Assembly (NCBI GenBank): GCA_964017195.1
Contig: OZ024889.1
Span: 66,138,858-66,202,857, forward strand
DNA from: Siderastrea radians
Lineage: Eukaryota > Cnidaria > Anthozoa > Scleractinia > Rhizangiidae
Direction of reading: 5' to 3'
DNA length: 64,000 bases
The notes under the pieces were generated by a model. The model was not told the origin of the DNA and ran no database searches. It saw nothing but the letters and a program-made list of their open reading frames with translations. Of this stretch, positions 31,234 through 40,721 are shown piece by piece (the stretch's first letter is position 1; every line of letters starts with the position of its first letter). The position numbers and the translations under genes are program-made.

Positions 31234-33225
31234 ATGAGTTATACTAACGGTATCCTTAATCATGATGATTCTCAAGGACTAGGTAAGATAGGTTCAAGAG
31301 GTTTACCTGGTATTGGATTTAAATTAGATGCTAATAATGATTATGATATGCAGAATAAAAAATTAGTGAATGTAAAACAAGGAACCAATAACAATGATGT
31401 GGTTACAAAAAGTCAGTTAGATAGTGAAATAGCTAAGATTCCAAGTGTGGATACATCTAAATTCATGCTAAAAGCAGGTGATACGATGACAGGGTCACTC
31501 ATTGTCCCAAAAGACAATTATCCAGTTCATGGTAATCTCAACAAGGTTATCAGTTATGAATCGCAAAGAGAGATATTCTTGTCAAAGAAGGAAGGAGGTC
31601 GAATGGAGCAACATATTGACATGGGTGGTTTAAACATCGTAAATCTGAAATCACCAACTGCTTCTAATCACGCTAGTAATAAGGGGTATGTTGATAGTGA
31701 GATAAGAAAGATTCCAATAACTGATTCATCAAAATTCATCAAAAAAGATGGTTCAGTATTAATGGAAGCCAATCTTGATATGAACAATCAATTCATAACA
31801 AATATCAAGGACCCAGTCAATGCAGACCATGGGGTAAATAAGAAGTATGTTGACAATCAATTGGGTACAAAAGCAGACCTTTCAAAAACAACAACACAAA
31901 CATTTCAGGGAAGAATACAAGTACCAGATTTTGATCCATCCTCTCATTCAGAATCAGATATTGTCAATCTCAAAGATATTAACGACACCTTTTTGAATAA
32001 AAACAAAGGAGGTGTCCTGAAAAATCCTATCACATTCCTATCTTCATTACTAAATAATCAGAAACAGATTAACAACCTCGGCACACCTCGATACAATAGC
32101 AGTGCTGCTAATAAGAGCTACGTTGACGAAACATTGGCACAATCTCAAATCGATTCCAGCAACAAAAAGAATGCATTTAAGTACCTCTTTGATGTAGATG
32201 AGAGCTCCAGTGAGAATAATATAGTGGTTATTGGCATCTCTGATTTCGCACAAAGCCCTCACAAGAATAAACAAGCTTACAAAGTCGGACTGCTAAAAAA
32301 TCCTAAGAGCAATGATTATCAATCGAAAATCGGATTCAATCTATATCCTCTCAGTATCGGCAAATTCACATCGGTCTTGGAATATTATCCGCAAGGGCCA
32401 CATACCAACATCCAACTATCCGCTCAGGCTACCACAGCTAATATTCACAAAACAATCCAAAAGAGCTTCTCAGATCATGTAAAGCTTCTCGTACAATTCA
32501 ACAATAGTAGCAGGGAATCCCTTGATTACATCTATTTCAACCTACACGGAAGCTAAACATCATCCTCACCACAGGCTTTTCTCATCATTTATGGTGTGAA
32601 AGATTGGCAAGACACTGTCAATCCAGAAGTGTACGACTATGATCACAACAACCATGGAATGAGAATCGTTAAGTATACAAATAAGATTGTTTCCACTATT
32701 ACATGGTTAACAGATGGTCCTTGGCAAGACCTATCCAACTATTATGTGAATTTCAATAACCCAACTGTTGGCAATGTTGTGAAACTGGTAACATATCTAC
32801 AGGTAGGTAATGATCGAAACGGAGGCAATCTTTGGTGTCGTTGGGTTGTCAATATTATCAACCCAGTGACAAACAACGTCGAAAAAACCCATATAATACA
32901 AGTCAATACAACTAACTCCTTTTTTTTAGGAAAAAGATTCCGGTCCGGTTTTGGTATTCAGCTGGCTCCAGACTATGAAAACATAGCCACACTCGCAAAC
33001 GCTTCTTTTTTCAAGGTTGTAGACAAAGACAAGCTTCATAAATTTCAATTGCAGACAAGAGTAACAGATGGGGGAACCTTTACAGTGAATCACCTCGCTA
33101 ATAATAAAGATAAAGATTGGAACAGTTACACTGTGAGCTCAATTGAGGTTCAAGAGATAGCTGGTTTAAAATTAGACACAAATTCAGGTCTCCCAGCTGA
33201 TGTCATAAGTTTCACCAGTGAATAA
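31234..33225 (+). pseudogene. Second fibre-like gene, in-frame stop before head
   Basis: A 440-codon part with at least three fibre repeats of the type LDMNNQFITNIKDPV...VNKKYVD (trimeric beta-structured shaft), a collagen-like GSRGLPGIG near residue 25 and the shared anchor MSYTNGILNHDDS. It ends at TAA 32,554-32,556. The same frame continues without any shift (QAFLIIYGVKDWQD...) to 33,225, giving a distinct strand-rich head. A single-codon nonsense change is the simplest reading, and programmed readthrough is the alternative. The head differs wholly from the LamG head of the neighbouring gene. Confidence 0.75.
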
Positions 33226-33247
33226 AAATTATCTATTAATATGATAT

Positions 33248-33736
33248 ATGGATAGACGTAAAAGCATATTCTATTGGAACCATGTGTCAGAAAAATTAAC
33301 TGATGTTCAAATATCTGAGTTGAAAGCATTGTATAAATTCTATCATAAGAAATACTGGCTTTTCAAAATGACTTACAAATATTTCAAAAAAGCAGAACTC
33401 GCATGCAATATCGGATCTGTTTTATTGGTAGTAACAGGAACAGTAGCTGGTGGTGTAACATTGAATCCCATTGTTCTTGGAACAATATCTGGTTCGGGGC
33501 TCTTGCTTAAGACATATTCAGAGGCTAAAAATTACAAAAGGAAGATTGAGATGTGTAAATTTGCATACACCTCATATGAAAAGGTTTTAACAGATTTACG
33601 GTCCTTCATGAGAGGACTGGAGTATGATGACAAATGATTCCTTGATTATGTCAAAGTTCTCGATGATATAATCATTGATGTGTGTCCATTAACTGACAAA
33701 TTTGAAAAGAAATACAACAAGGTGTTCATCCAATAA
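33248..33736 (+). pseudogene. Two-helix membrane protein with in-frame TGA
   Basis: The N-terminal helix LKALYKFYHKKYWLFKMTYKY is followed by two hydrophobic spans (SVLLVVTGTVAGGVTLNPIV and LGTISGSGLLL) and a helix ending LRSFMRGLEYDDK. TGA at 33,635-33,637 interrupts the frame, which goes on (FLDYVKVLDDIIID) to TAA at 33,734-33,736. The orthologue at 60,464-61,129 has Arg at the aligned site (LERFL), so CGA to TGA is the likely change. Its 3' end overlaps the convergent VLTF3-like gene by a few bases. Probable virion or membrane-remodelling protein; function unknown. Confidence 0.75.
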
Positions 33737-34286
33737 TAGACTTTATGTTATCACCAATAAGAAACATAATTTTTGTCCAATACCGATCGTAAAAGGCCAA
33801 TGTTTTTTTAGATTTGCTAATTGGAATATTTTTGTAAGGTATTCCCATCATCTTGAATATCTTTCTCATAATAAAATTAACGCTAATCATTCTTTTCCTA
33901 GTTCCATTAACTTCATTAAGAACCTTACCTATCTCAACATATATAGCATCAATTTTTTGTTTCTGACAGTTTGATATTTTAATGTTATATTTTTCTTCTA
34001 TATTGAGTAAAATGTTATTGATGTGGTACTCTCGATGGTAAACAGATTTTCTTATAAATCTATGTCTATTCTTATAAAAATCAACATATTCTTTCACATA
34101 ATTATATCCTTGTACGACGCCACAATTCTGGCATACTAACATTCCGTCTTCGTTTATAACATCCTGATTATCACAGCATAAATCATCTTTCGGTTTTTTA
34201 TTAGAATCCAAAATTTTGTCGCAGAAAGGACATGATATTTCTCCACAATTTATTAGTTCATCGTGTATATCTTTATTACAATTCAT
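33726..34286 (-). CDS. VLTF3/TFIIB-like zinc-ribbon transcription factor
   Basis: 186 residues, intact. A Cys cluster CPFCDKI plus CCDNQDVINEDGMLVCQNCG (residues 20-58) forms a zinc ribbon. After HREYHINNIL there is a helical core ISVNFIMRKIFKMMG-IPYKNIPISKSKKTL...YDRYW. This layout resembles the poxvirus-type late transcription factor VLTF3 found in NCLDVs and many Polintons. It would direct transcription of late genes, possibly through the common start-site motif seen here. Located alone at the right end, reading leftward. Confidence 0.7.
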   Translation of the reverse strand: MNCNKDIHDELINCGEISCPFCDKILDSNKKPKDDLCCDNQDVINEDGMLVCQNCGVVQGYNYVKEYVDFYKNRHRFIRKSVYHREYHINNILLNIEEKYNIKISNCQKQKIDAIYVEIGKVLNEVNGTRKRMISVNFIMRKIFKMMGIPYKNIPISKSKKTLAFYDRYWTKIMFLIGDNIKSIIG

Positions 34287-34382
34287 TCTATACTATTATA
34301 TAAGATATTATTTTTATATACTTTACAAACATGACGTCACACCACAGCTGTGGCGAAATTACAAGTGCCTTAAATCTCGGCT

Positions 34383-34487
34383 ACAAACTTCACTGACAAA
34401 CTTCACTGACAAACTTTACTGACAAACTTTACTGACAAGCTTTACTAACAAACTTTACTGACAAACTTTACTGACAAACTTTACTTT
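34383..34487. repeat. 16-bp tandem repeat near the right terminus of Polinton 1
   Basis: Unit TTTACTGACAAAC plus 3 bases, repeated about 6.5 times with T/C variation. It lies between the conserved CCACAGCTGTGG island and the right terminal repeat. No counterpart is seen at the left end. Confidence 0.8.
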
Positions 34488-34583
34488 AAATACAAGTTCA
34501 TCTAATATCACATGATAATCGTATGATCCAAAAAACAATAGAAATCTGATGACTCATTTCCTCGGGAAAGTCCCTGTGGTTTA

Positions 34584-34902
34584 AGACTTCCTGTTGTATG
34601 AAGTCACGCGATGGAAAATGCGTTCGTTTCCACATGAAATAAAAACATATAGATTCTATAAAATGGAAAATATATAGTTCTCCAAATAATTGAAAAATAT
34701 ATAGTTCTCCATTAATTTGAAAATATATAGTTCTCCAAATAATTGAAAAATATATAGTTCTCCATTAAATTATTACCATAAAATAATACCATCAGATGTA
34801 AACCATCAGATGTAAACCATCAGATGGAAAGTAGATATACAGTTGGGTTTGGTACCAGCGCATTTTTAAAAATGCGCTAGTACCCCCAACTGTATAACTA
34901 CT
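34584..34902 (-). repeat. Right terminal inverted repeat of Polinton 1
   Basis: Inverted match to 16,864-17,094 but about 90 bp longer, through local expansion of TATATAGTTCTCCA and CCATCAGATG repeats (34,666-34,830). The outer hairpin with TAGTACCCCCAAC is kept. Confidence 0.9.
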
Positions 34903-34908
34903 AAAATA
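34903..34908 (+). repeat. Right 6-bp target duplication of Polinton 1
   Basis: AAAATA, identical to 16,858-16,863. Confidence 0.9.
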
Positions 34909-35407
34909 ATATATAGATTTAGCCATGCCTAAAAGCGGAGCCGCCAAGGAATAAACTGGTGCTCGTTTCTCAAAAATAGCCCTGAAACTTTTCGGTCTGA
35001 AATATATCGCGGGGCTTTCTTTGGCTCGTTCGCTTTCGAAAAGTGTTTCTCAAAAAGCCCGAACGGTGTTCCAAATTGTCCTCCAATATTTTGATGATCT
35101 GTTCTGTAAAACCAAGGTTGAAAGGTCATTCTAGAGGCTGAGCACAGCTTGATTATGTCTTTTGGGGGGGGGGGGCATCAAACTGAACACATATTTTACT
35201 CAGGAGCCGTCTTGCTTGGTTTTTGCAATGCTTCCATATCCTGTCATTAACTGTCAAGGCTTGACAAATCTCCTTGGATTATTGGCTGTTCGCTTGAATG
35301 AACTTGAAACGGCGCTCATTTACAACAACATAAAACTTATTCTGAAGTAAATGGGTTATTTCCATCGCGTTCGGATGTTTAGTTAACAAATAACATGAAC
35401 TGCCACT
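34909..35407. repeat. Interspersed repeat, truncated copy
   Basis: Begins with TATATAGATTTAGCCATGCC, the same head as the copies at 35,408 and 36,250, then diverges. A G13 run lies at about 35,164. No gene is recognised. Confidence 0.5.
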
Positions 35408-36254
35408 AATATATAGATTTAGCCAACTGCTAAAGTTTGTTTTTTTTTGGTTTTGTTTTGCTTTTTCGCTGGCAGTTATTCATTTGTGAAAATACTCTCA
35501 TTCAAGTCGTTAAATTAAAAAAACAAAACAAAACAAAAACAAAAAAAGAAAAAAAAACCTATCCTCCCTGAGAGCCGAACCCGGCTCGTCGGCGTAAGAA
35601 GGCGGAGATTAGTCCACTAGGCCATGAACGTTTATTGTCATCTTTAAAGTTAATTTTAATACTTATTTCTTTCTTCGTGACAAGCTACCTATCAGCATGA
35701 AAATGCTGGTGTTTTTCCTGGAAAAATGTGTTCTGAACGTCGTAAAAACCATGGTTGTGGACAGAAAAAACCAAAAAGCACTAGCTCTGCTATATTTGGC
35801 GTCGAAACCGCTGCGAAAAGCTGCGAACTCAAGCGGTGTGCCAACCGAGTTTGAACAGAACCGACGAGACAAATTTGAACCTTTCGCCTGACCTTTATCG
35901 CCGAATTTTTTTCGCCTAAATTGAACTTTTCCCCTTCCACCAAAAAGACAACTGAGTATCCTTTTGAACTTTTTTTTTCCATTAACAAATTTGTTTTTGA
36001 CTTTTGTTGTCTTGTTTTGCTACAACGCGGGTCAACATGCAATTTCGCCAAAACACACGGGATTCAGCACGGGGTTATATCCCAGTGTATGAAGTATGTT
36101 GGTAACCCTGTGGTGCGGACGGACGTACGGATGTACAGACGTACGGACGGACGGTCACGTGACCATTACCTCACTACCAAAATTTCTTGGCTTGATAGGT
36201 TACCAAATCCCTTAGCAATGGTGCTCCGCTGACGCACCAGCGCGCTGGCTCCGC
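35408..36254. repeat. Interspersed composite repeat, copy 1
   Basis: Head TATATAGATTTAGCCA, then an A/T-rich stretch, a tRNA-like block on the minus strand (35,577-35,640, GGTTCGGCTC B-box-like), a conserved 230-bp core, a CGGACGTACGG run, and a tail TTGATAGGTTACCAAATC ending GGCTCCGCTAATATA. The order is shared with copy 2. The core keeps a 69-codon minus-strand frame (35,872-35,663), also open in copy 2, but I cannot assign it. Confidence 0.65.
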
Positions 36255-38545
36255 TAATATATAAATTTAGCCAAGCCTAAAAGTGGAACCCCCCTTTTTG
36301 TTTTGTCTGTTTTTTGTTTTTTTGTTTTGTTTCGTTTTTTGCTTTGTTTTTGCTTGCAGTTATTAATTTGTGAAAATACTCTCATTCAAGTCGTTAAATA
36401 AAAAAATTAAAAAAAACAAAGAAGAAAAAAGAAAATAATTCCTGCTCCGGCTGAGTGTCGAACCCGACTCGGCGGCACGAGATGCCGGTGACTAGGCCAC
36501 TAGGCCATGGGCGGATAACATTATTTTAGATTTTAATTTTAATGCTTATTTCTTTCTTCGTGACAAGCTGCCTATCAGCATGAAAATGCTGGTGTTTTTC
36601 CTGGAAAAATGTGTTCGAAACGCCGTAAAAACCATGGCTGTGGACAGAAAAAACCAAAAAGCACTAGCTCTGCTATATTTGGCGTCGAAACCGCTGCGAA
36701 AAGCTGCGAACTCAAGCAGTGTGCCGACCGAGTTTGAACAGAACCGACGAGGCAAATTTGAACTTTTTGCCTGAACTTTATCGCCTAATTTCTTTCGCCT
36801 AAATTGAACTTTTCCCCTTCTACCAAAAAGACAACTGAGTGTTCTTTTGAACTTTTTTTTCCATTAACATTTTTTCCATTGTTGTTGTCTTTGCTTGTTT
36901 TGCTACAACACGAGTCAACATGCGATTTCGCGCCAAAATAACCTGCGATCAGGCTCTATTTTCGTTTCGCTCGGTGAAACATTCAGGCGGGACGGGCGAA
37001 ACGAAAAATAGATCATGATACAATTCTTCTACGGAACGTCTACCGCCCACTTTTTTGATTGATTGACATTCAACAAAACAGCCAACCAAAATTTCTTCTG
37101 CTTGCACGACCCTCGGTATGCAAATTTCCCATAACGGCAATTTGCAAAGAGTCACGCAAATGTCAGCAAAAATAAAAAAATCGTATCATCATATTTTCTA
37201 GGCACTAGCTCTCAAATTTACACAATTGCTAACTTGAAGGTTCCGGTATTGTATATATGTATATGGTTGCTCTGTCTGAGCTGAAACTGAATGAAAATTC
37301 AAAACACGACGAGGTTGTCATGTACCAAAATATGCTGCATGCCTGAATCCTTTCCCATTTCAGGTGGTATCCGGAAATATTCTCTTCGCATTTGTCACCG
37401 ATTTTCTGCGTAAAAAACCTTGGGCAATTAAGAGAAATACCTTCAGTTTCACTCTTTAGAATAAAGATATAAATAAAACCATTTATAAACACACGAGTAT
37501 TTAGTAATTTAATTTAGTTCCAGAAGTGATAAATATTTGAGATTAGCAGCGAATTTTATCTCTAAACAGCAGCGAATTTTATCTCTAAACAGCAGCGAAT
37601 TTTAAAACGAAGAAGATTTATTATAAAACTAGTCAGATCCTTTGATGTCAATGTCAGAGATCAATATCAAGTATTAAACATAAGTATTAAACACTGAATG
37701 AATAAACTGAAACTCGTTATTGCGACTTGATTGCGGCTTTCACCAAACATCAGTTTACCTTTAAGTTTACCGAATTATCGGTTGACTTGTTGATGTTGAT
37801 CATTCTTGGCGAAAGATACTTGTTCGTCGGCTGTTCGTTTTGTTTCGTAAAACGCGGAAACAACCACTTTGTTCATATCATCAATACTAGCTGAAAGCCG
37901 TCAAATGAAAATTCCGAGACACGATGCGATAAAACGGAATACATACTTCACTGTTGCTGTACTTCTCTGCTCCAGGTGAGAGACAGCTTGCGTCAAAACG
38001 AACGCCATTCTCAGGAGAGAAAGAAATGGTGACAATTCTCCTAGAACGACGAGGATTTATCTGAGCAACACATTTTACTTCGGCAGACTTGTTCCTTGGT
38101 TGTTCCTTGGCGATGGCGGTCGGATCGAAATTGTGAGCGAGTCTCGCAGACAATTTACTTCCGTTGACAGCTCCATTGTTAAAGGGCCAATCAGATTGCG
38201 AGATTCCCGCGGCCAAAATTTGGCCGCCGACACAAGGTCCTGTGAGAGATTGTATCAGGCCCTATTTTAGCGAGCGACCAACGTAAGAGAATATGAGAGC
38301 GACGCTAAAATTCGGCCTGATCGCAGGTTAGCGCCAAAAACACACGGGATTCAGCACAGGGTTATATCCAGTGTATGAAGTGTATTGGAGCCCTCTGGTG
38401 CGGACGGACGGACGTACGGATGTACGGACGTACGGACGGACGGTCACGTGACTATTACGTCACTACCAAATTTTTTGGCTTGATAGGTTACCAAATTTCC
38501 TTAGCAATGGAGCTCCGCTAACGCGCTAGCGTGCTGGCTCCGCTA
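36255..38545. repeat. Interspersed composite repeat, copy 2 (split)
   Basis: Copy 2 runs 36,255-36,938 and resumes at 38,331-38,545; a MULE-type MITE interrupts it. The tRNA-like block is at 36,437-36,508 on the minus strand. The core is about 95% like copy 1 at the protein level in both frames. A third, partial tail lies at 39,830-39,962. Confidence 0.65.
36939..38330. mobile_element. MULE-type MITE nested in a repeat
   Basis: The termini TAACCTGCGATCAGGC and GCCTGATCGCAGGTTA are inverted. GCGCCAAAA duplicates on both sides (36,930-36,938 and 38,331-38,339), a 9-bp duplication typical of Mutator-like elements. Length is 1,392 bp. The interior has no transposase; a minus-strand frame (38,216-37,887) is unassigned. 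Confidence 0.8.
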
Positions 38546-39284
38546 TTAGTCTGGTCAAAAATTTGTACCATCAAGATTGAAAACAAACAAACACCAAAGA
38601 CGCTTTAAATTATGGCATAAGTTTTGCGGATGCAAAGTAAGCCTATATAAAGTTAGGCGCTTTGAGGAACGCAAAAAACTTTTTTCGGAAGCTTTTCGGA
38701 TAAAATAGCTTTAAACCGACAACTGCTTCGCTTAAAAGATTATTACTATTGAAAACTTCTAGGACAAGAAAATCAACAATTGCACAAACCGACCCGACAG
38801 TTGAAATTCAAAGCAATTATTCGCCGTAAGTGATGCTTGTGCAGTTGCCTTGCGACTGTGCTTTGACCTACTTTATGAATAAACAAACACAAAATAATAA
38901 ACAGAGAAATCATTTTTGAAAACGTTTATTCGAAAACCCGTAGAGGGTTCATACTTAAATGCAATTCGCGTTACATTTCCAGCACGGCAGTGGGTCCGTC
39001 CACGCGGGTGAAATCGGCCGTGCATGGCAAAATATTCAAGACTACATCTGTCACAAATCTGAGCGCGTTTTCTAATAATTTTTTAAAGTCAAAAGTAAAT
39101 GACACATTTCTAATGACATAAATTAAATTTCCATTTCAAATGTAATTTCTTTGACCGAAATACTCAAAATCATGCACCTTAAACCCTTTAAAAACTTCAC
39201 TTACTCGGTTGTGTTTCAGAACAAGCTCTCCGCCGTGAAGAAAACAAAGCGATAAAGTCCTTTGAAGGCAGCTGTCGTAACTTG
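38546..39284. other. Intergenic sequence, nothing recognised
   Basis: AT-rich, with no long frame, RNA gene or clear repeat that I can support. Confidence 0.3.
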
Positions 39285-39571
39285 ACTTTTTCGCCTTCTA
39301 CCAGTATTCTTCAAACACCAATTATTTGAAACGAAGTTTCTCTTACAGCGGGGCTATGTTATGGAATAACTTGCCCAAATGTCTAAAAAATGCTGTATCT
39401 GTTAATAATTTTAAGCAAATTATTGAGAAGATATCTGATATATCGGATTCCCACACGGCAATCATGTAAAGCAGTTGTAATTAGTTTTAGTTATTTACTT
39501 AATTAAGCTTAATTAACTGATGATTTTCCGTGTTTAAATAAAGTTCTACTTACTTACTTACTTACTTACTT
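39285..39571 (+). pseudogene. CR1-like LINE, 3' end
   Basis: The frame reads NYLKRSFSYSGAMLWNNLP ... VNNFKQIIEKI to TAA at 39,467-39,469. This matches the C-terminal end of CR1/L2-clade reverse transcriptase polyproteins (SYxGAxLWNxLP block). It is followed by a short 3' UTR and a terminal CTTA microsatellite (39,544-39,571), the usual 3' tail of such elements. Strongly 5' truncated. Confidence 0.75.
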
Positions 39572-40034
39572 CTTTTGAACTTTTTCTTTCCATTTATAGA
39601 TAATAGATGTTTTTTCTCAAGTTTAAAACTACAGTACTGTCGAACAATCGTTTTGCTAAATAAACTTACGCTTTTTTTAAAAAAACCTCTCTTCAAAAAC
39701 GACGATGGTCATGCGATTTCCCGCCAAGAAAAGCGCGGTTGCCCAAAAGCACTGCACGATTTCCCGCCAAGAAAAGATGGCATTCTCCACCCCAGGTCGG
39801 GTCATCTTGGGACTTCCCTCCCCCTCCCCCAGAGTCTGTACGGACAGACGGACGGACGGACGTACGCCGACGGCACAACCAAAATTTTTCGGTTTGATAG
39901 GTTACCAAATTTGCTTAGCAATGGAGCTCCGCTGGCGGGCTTTGCCCGCAGCCTCCGCTAAGAACATTTTTTGACAGTTGCTTTAATTGTTTCTGTTCGA
40001 TGTTTTAGTGGACTACCAAAAACATAAAACACCC
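39572..40034. repeat. Partial third copy of the composite repeat
   Basis: Contains TTTCCCGCCAAGAAAAG twice (39,717 and 39,759), a GACGGACGGACGTACG run and the tail GGTTTGATAGGTTACCAAAT ending near 39,962. Confidence 0.5.
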
Positions 40035-40560
40035 GCCAATGAAGAAACGTCGATCTAACATGACACGCACGTTATTGCAGAACTAAGCTTGTCTGAGCTA
40101 CAGTTCAAGTTGATGTGTAACAATGTCCGCATTACGTGCTTGCAAGTTTCAGCGTTGTTCTCTCTACAAGTTTTATGTTTGTCCTAATACTTTTAGGGAA
40201 CTGAATAAAAAATTCTAGGTGGCCATTTTTTGGACTCTACACTACATTTTTGTCAACCCGAAAACGAACGGAATGACTCTCCATATATTATGAAAGCTCG
40301 AGCCCTATGTCTCTGTCACAATTAAATTCAAATATCTGAAGCAATGGAGGTCTTTCGAACAGATATTCCACCGAAACGAACCTTTGGGTGTCTTTGATTT
40401 ATTTATTTCTGAGATTACTCATCTAAGTTCGTCTCGGCAGTGGTTTGAAATGAACGTTTGCAATGACTTACTTTTTGTACATGTAGCTCTGCAGAGCCTG
40501 CCATCTGACTGCTGCGCCAATTAGCCGTTATCCTGAACTTAAATGCAGCCTGTTTTAAAC
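40035..40560. repeat. Host segmental duplication, copy B right block
   Basis: Resembles 2335-2720 (shared TTCGTCTCGGCAGTGGTTTG, AATGAAGAAAYGTCGATYTAAC). Together with 16,550-16,862 it reconstructs the order of copy A, so about 23 kb of mobile DNA has entered between them. Confidence 0.65.
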
Positions 40561-40721
40561 GGGTTAAAAAACGATCGCCGACCTTTCTGTACACCAGTTG
40601 GTCGCTCAGCCCACTGAACTACCGGCCATAGGAGAGACTCGTAGCGGGGCTATGTCAGATCAACTAGGTTAATTATGACATACTGAATATTTCCTCTTTC
40701 TTAGTTCTTCTTCGAGCTTAA

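Larger units (their letters stand above)
16864..34902. mobile_element. Polinton/Maverick element 1 (complete, inactivated)
   Basis: An 18.0-kb AT-rich element bounded by terminal inverted repeats that begin AGTAGTTAT and by a perfect 6-bp target duplication. It encodes the full Polinton set: protein-primed DNA polymerase B, retroviral-type integrase, packaging ATPase, adenain-type protease, major capsid and penton-like proteins, with accessory genes. Most genes read leftward from a divergent promoter near 29.3 kb; the ATPase, fibre and membrane genes read rightward. Breaks are visible in seven genes (polymerase, DUF5754-like, zinc ribbon/PLA2, protease, both fibres, membrane protein), so it cannot move unaided. 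Confidence 0.95.

Noticed and set aside
35577..35640. Functional tRNA on the minus strand
   Set aside because: It has A- and B-box-like sequence but the acceptor stem does not pair, and a second copy in the other repeat differs; treated as SINE-like head.
37229..37492. Minus-strand 87-aa frame as a gene
   Set aside because: It lies within the MULE-type MITE, has no recognisable domain and biased composition only.
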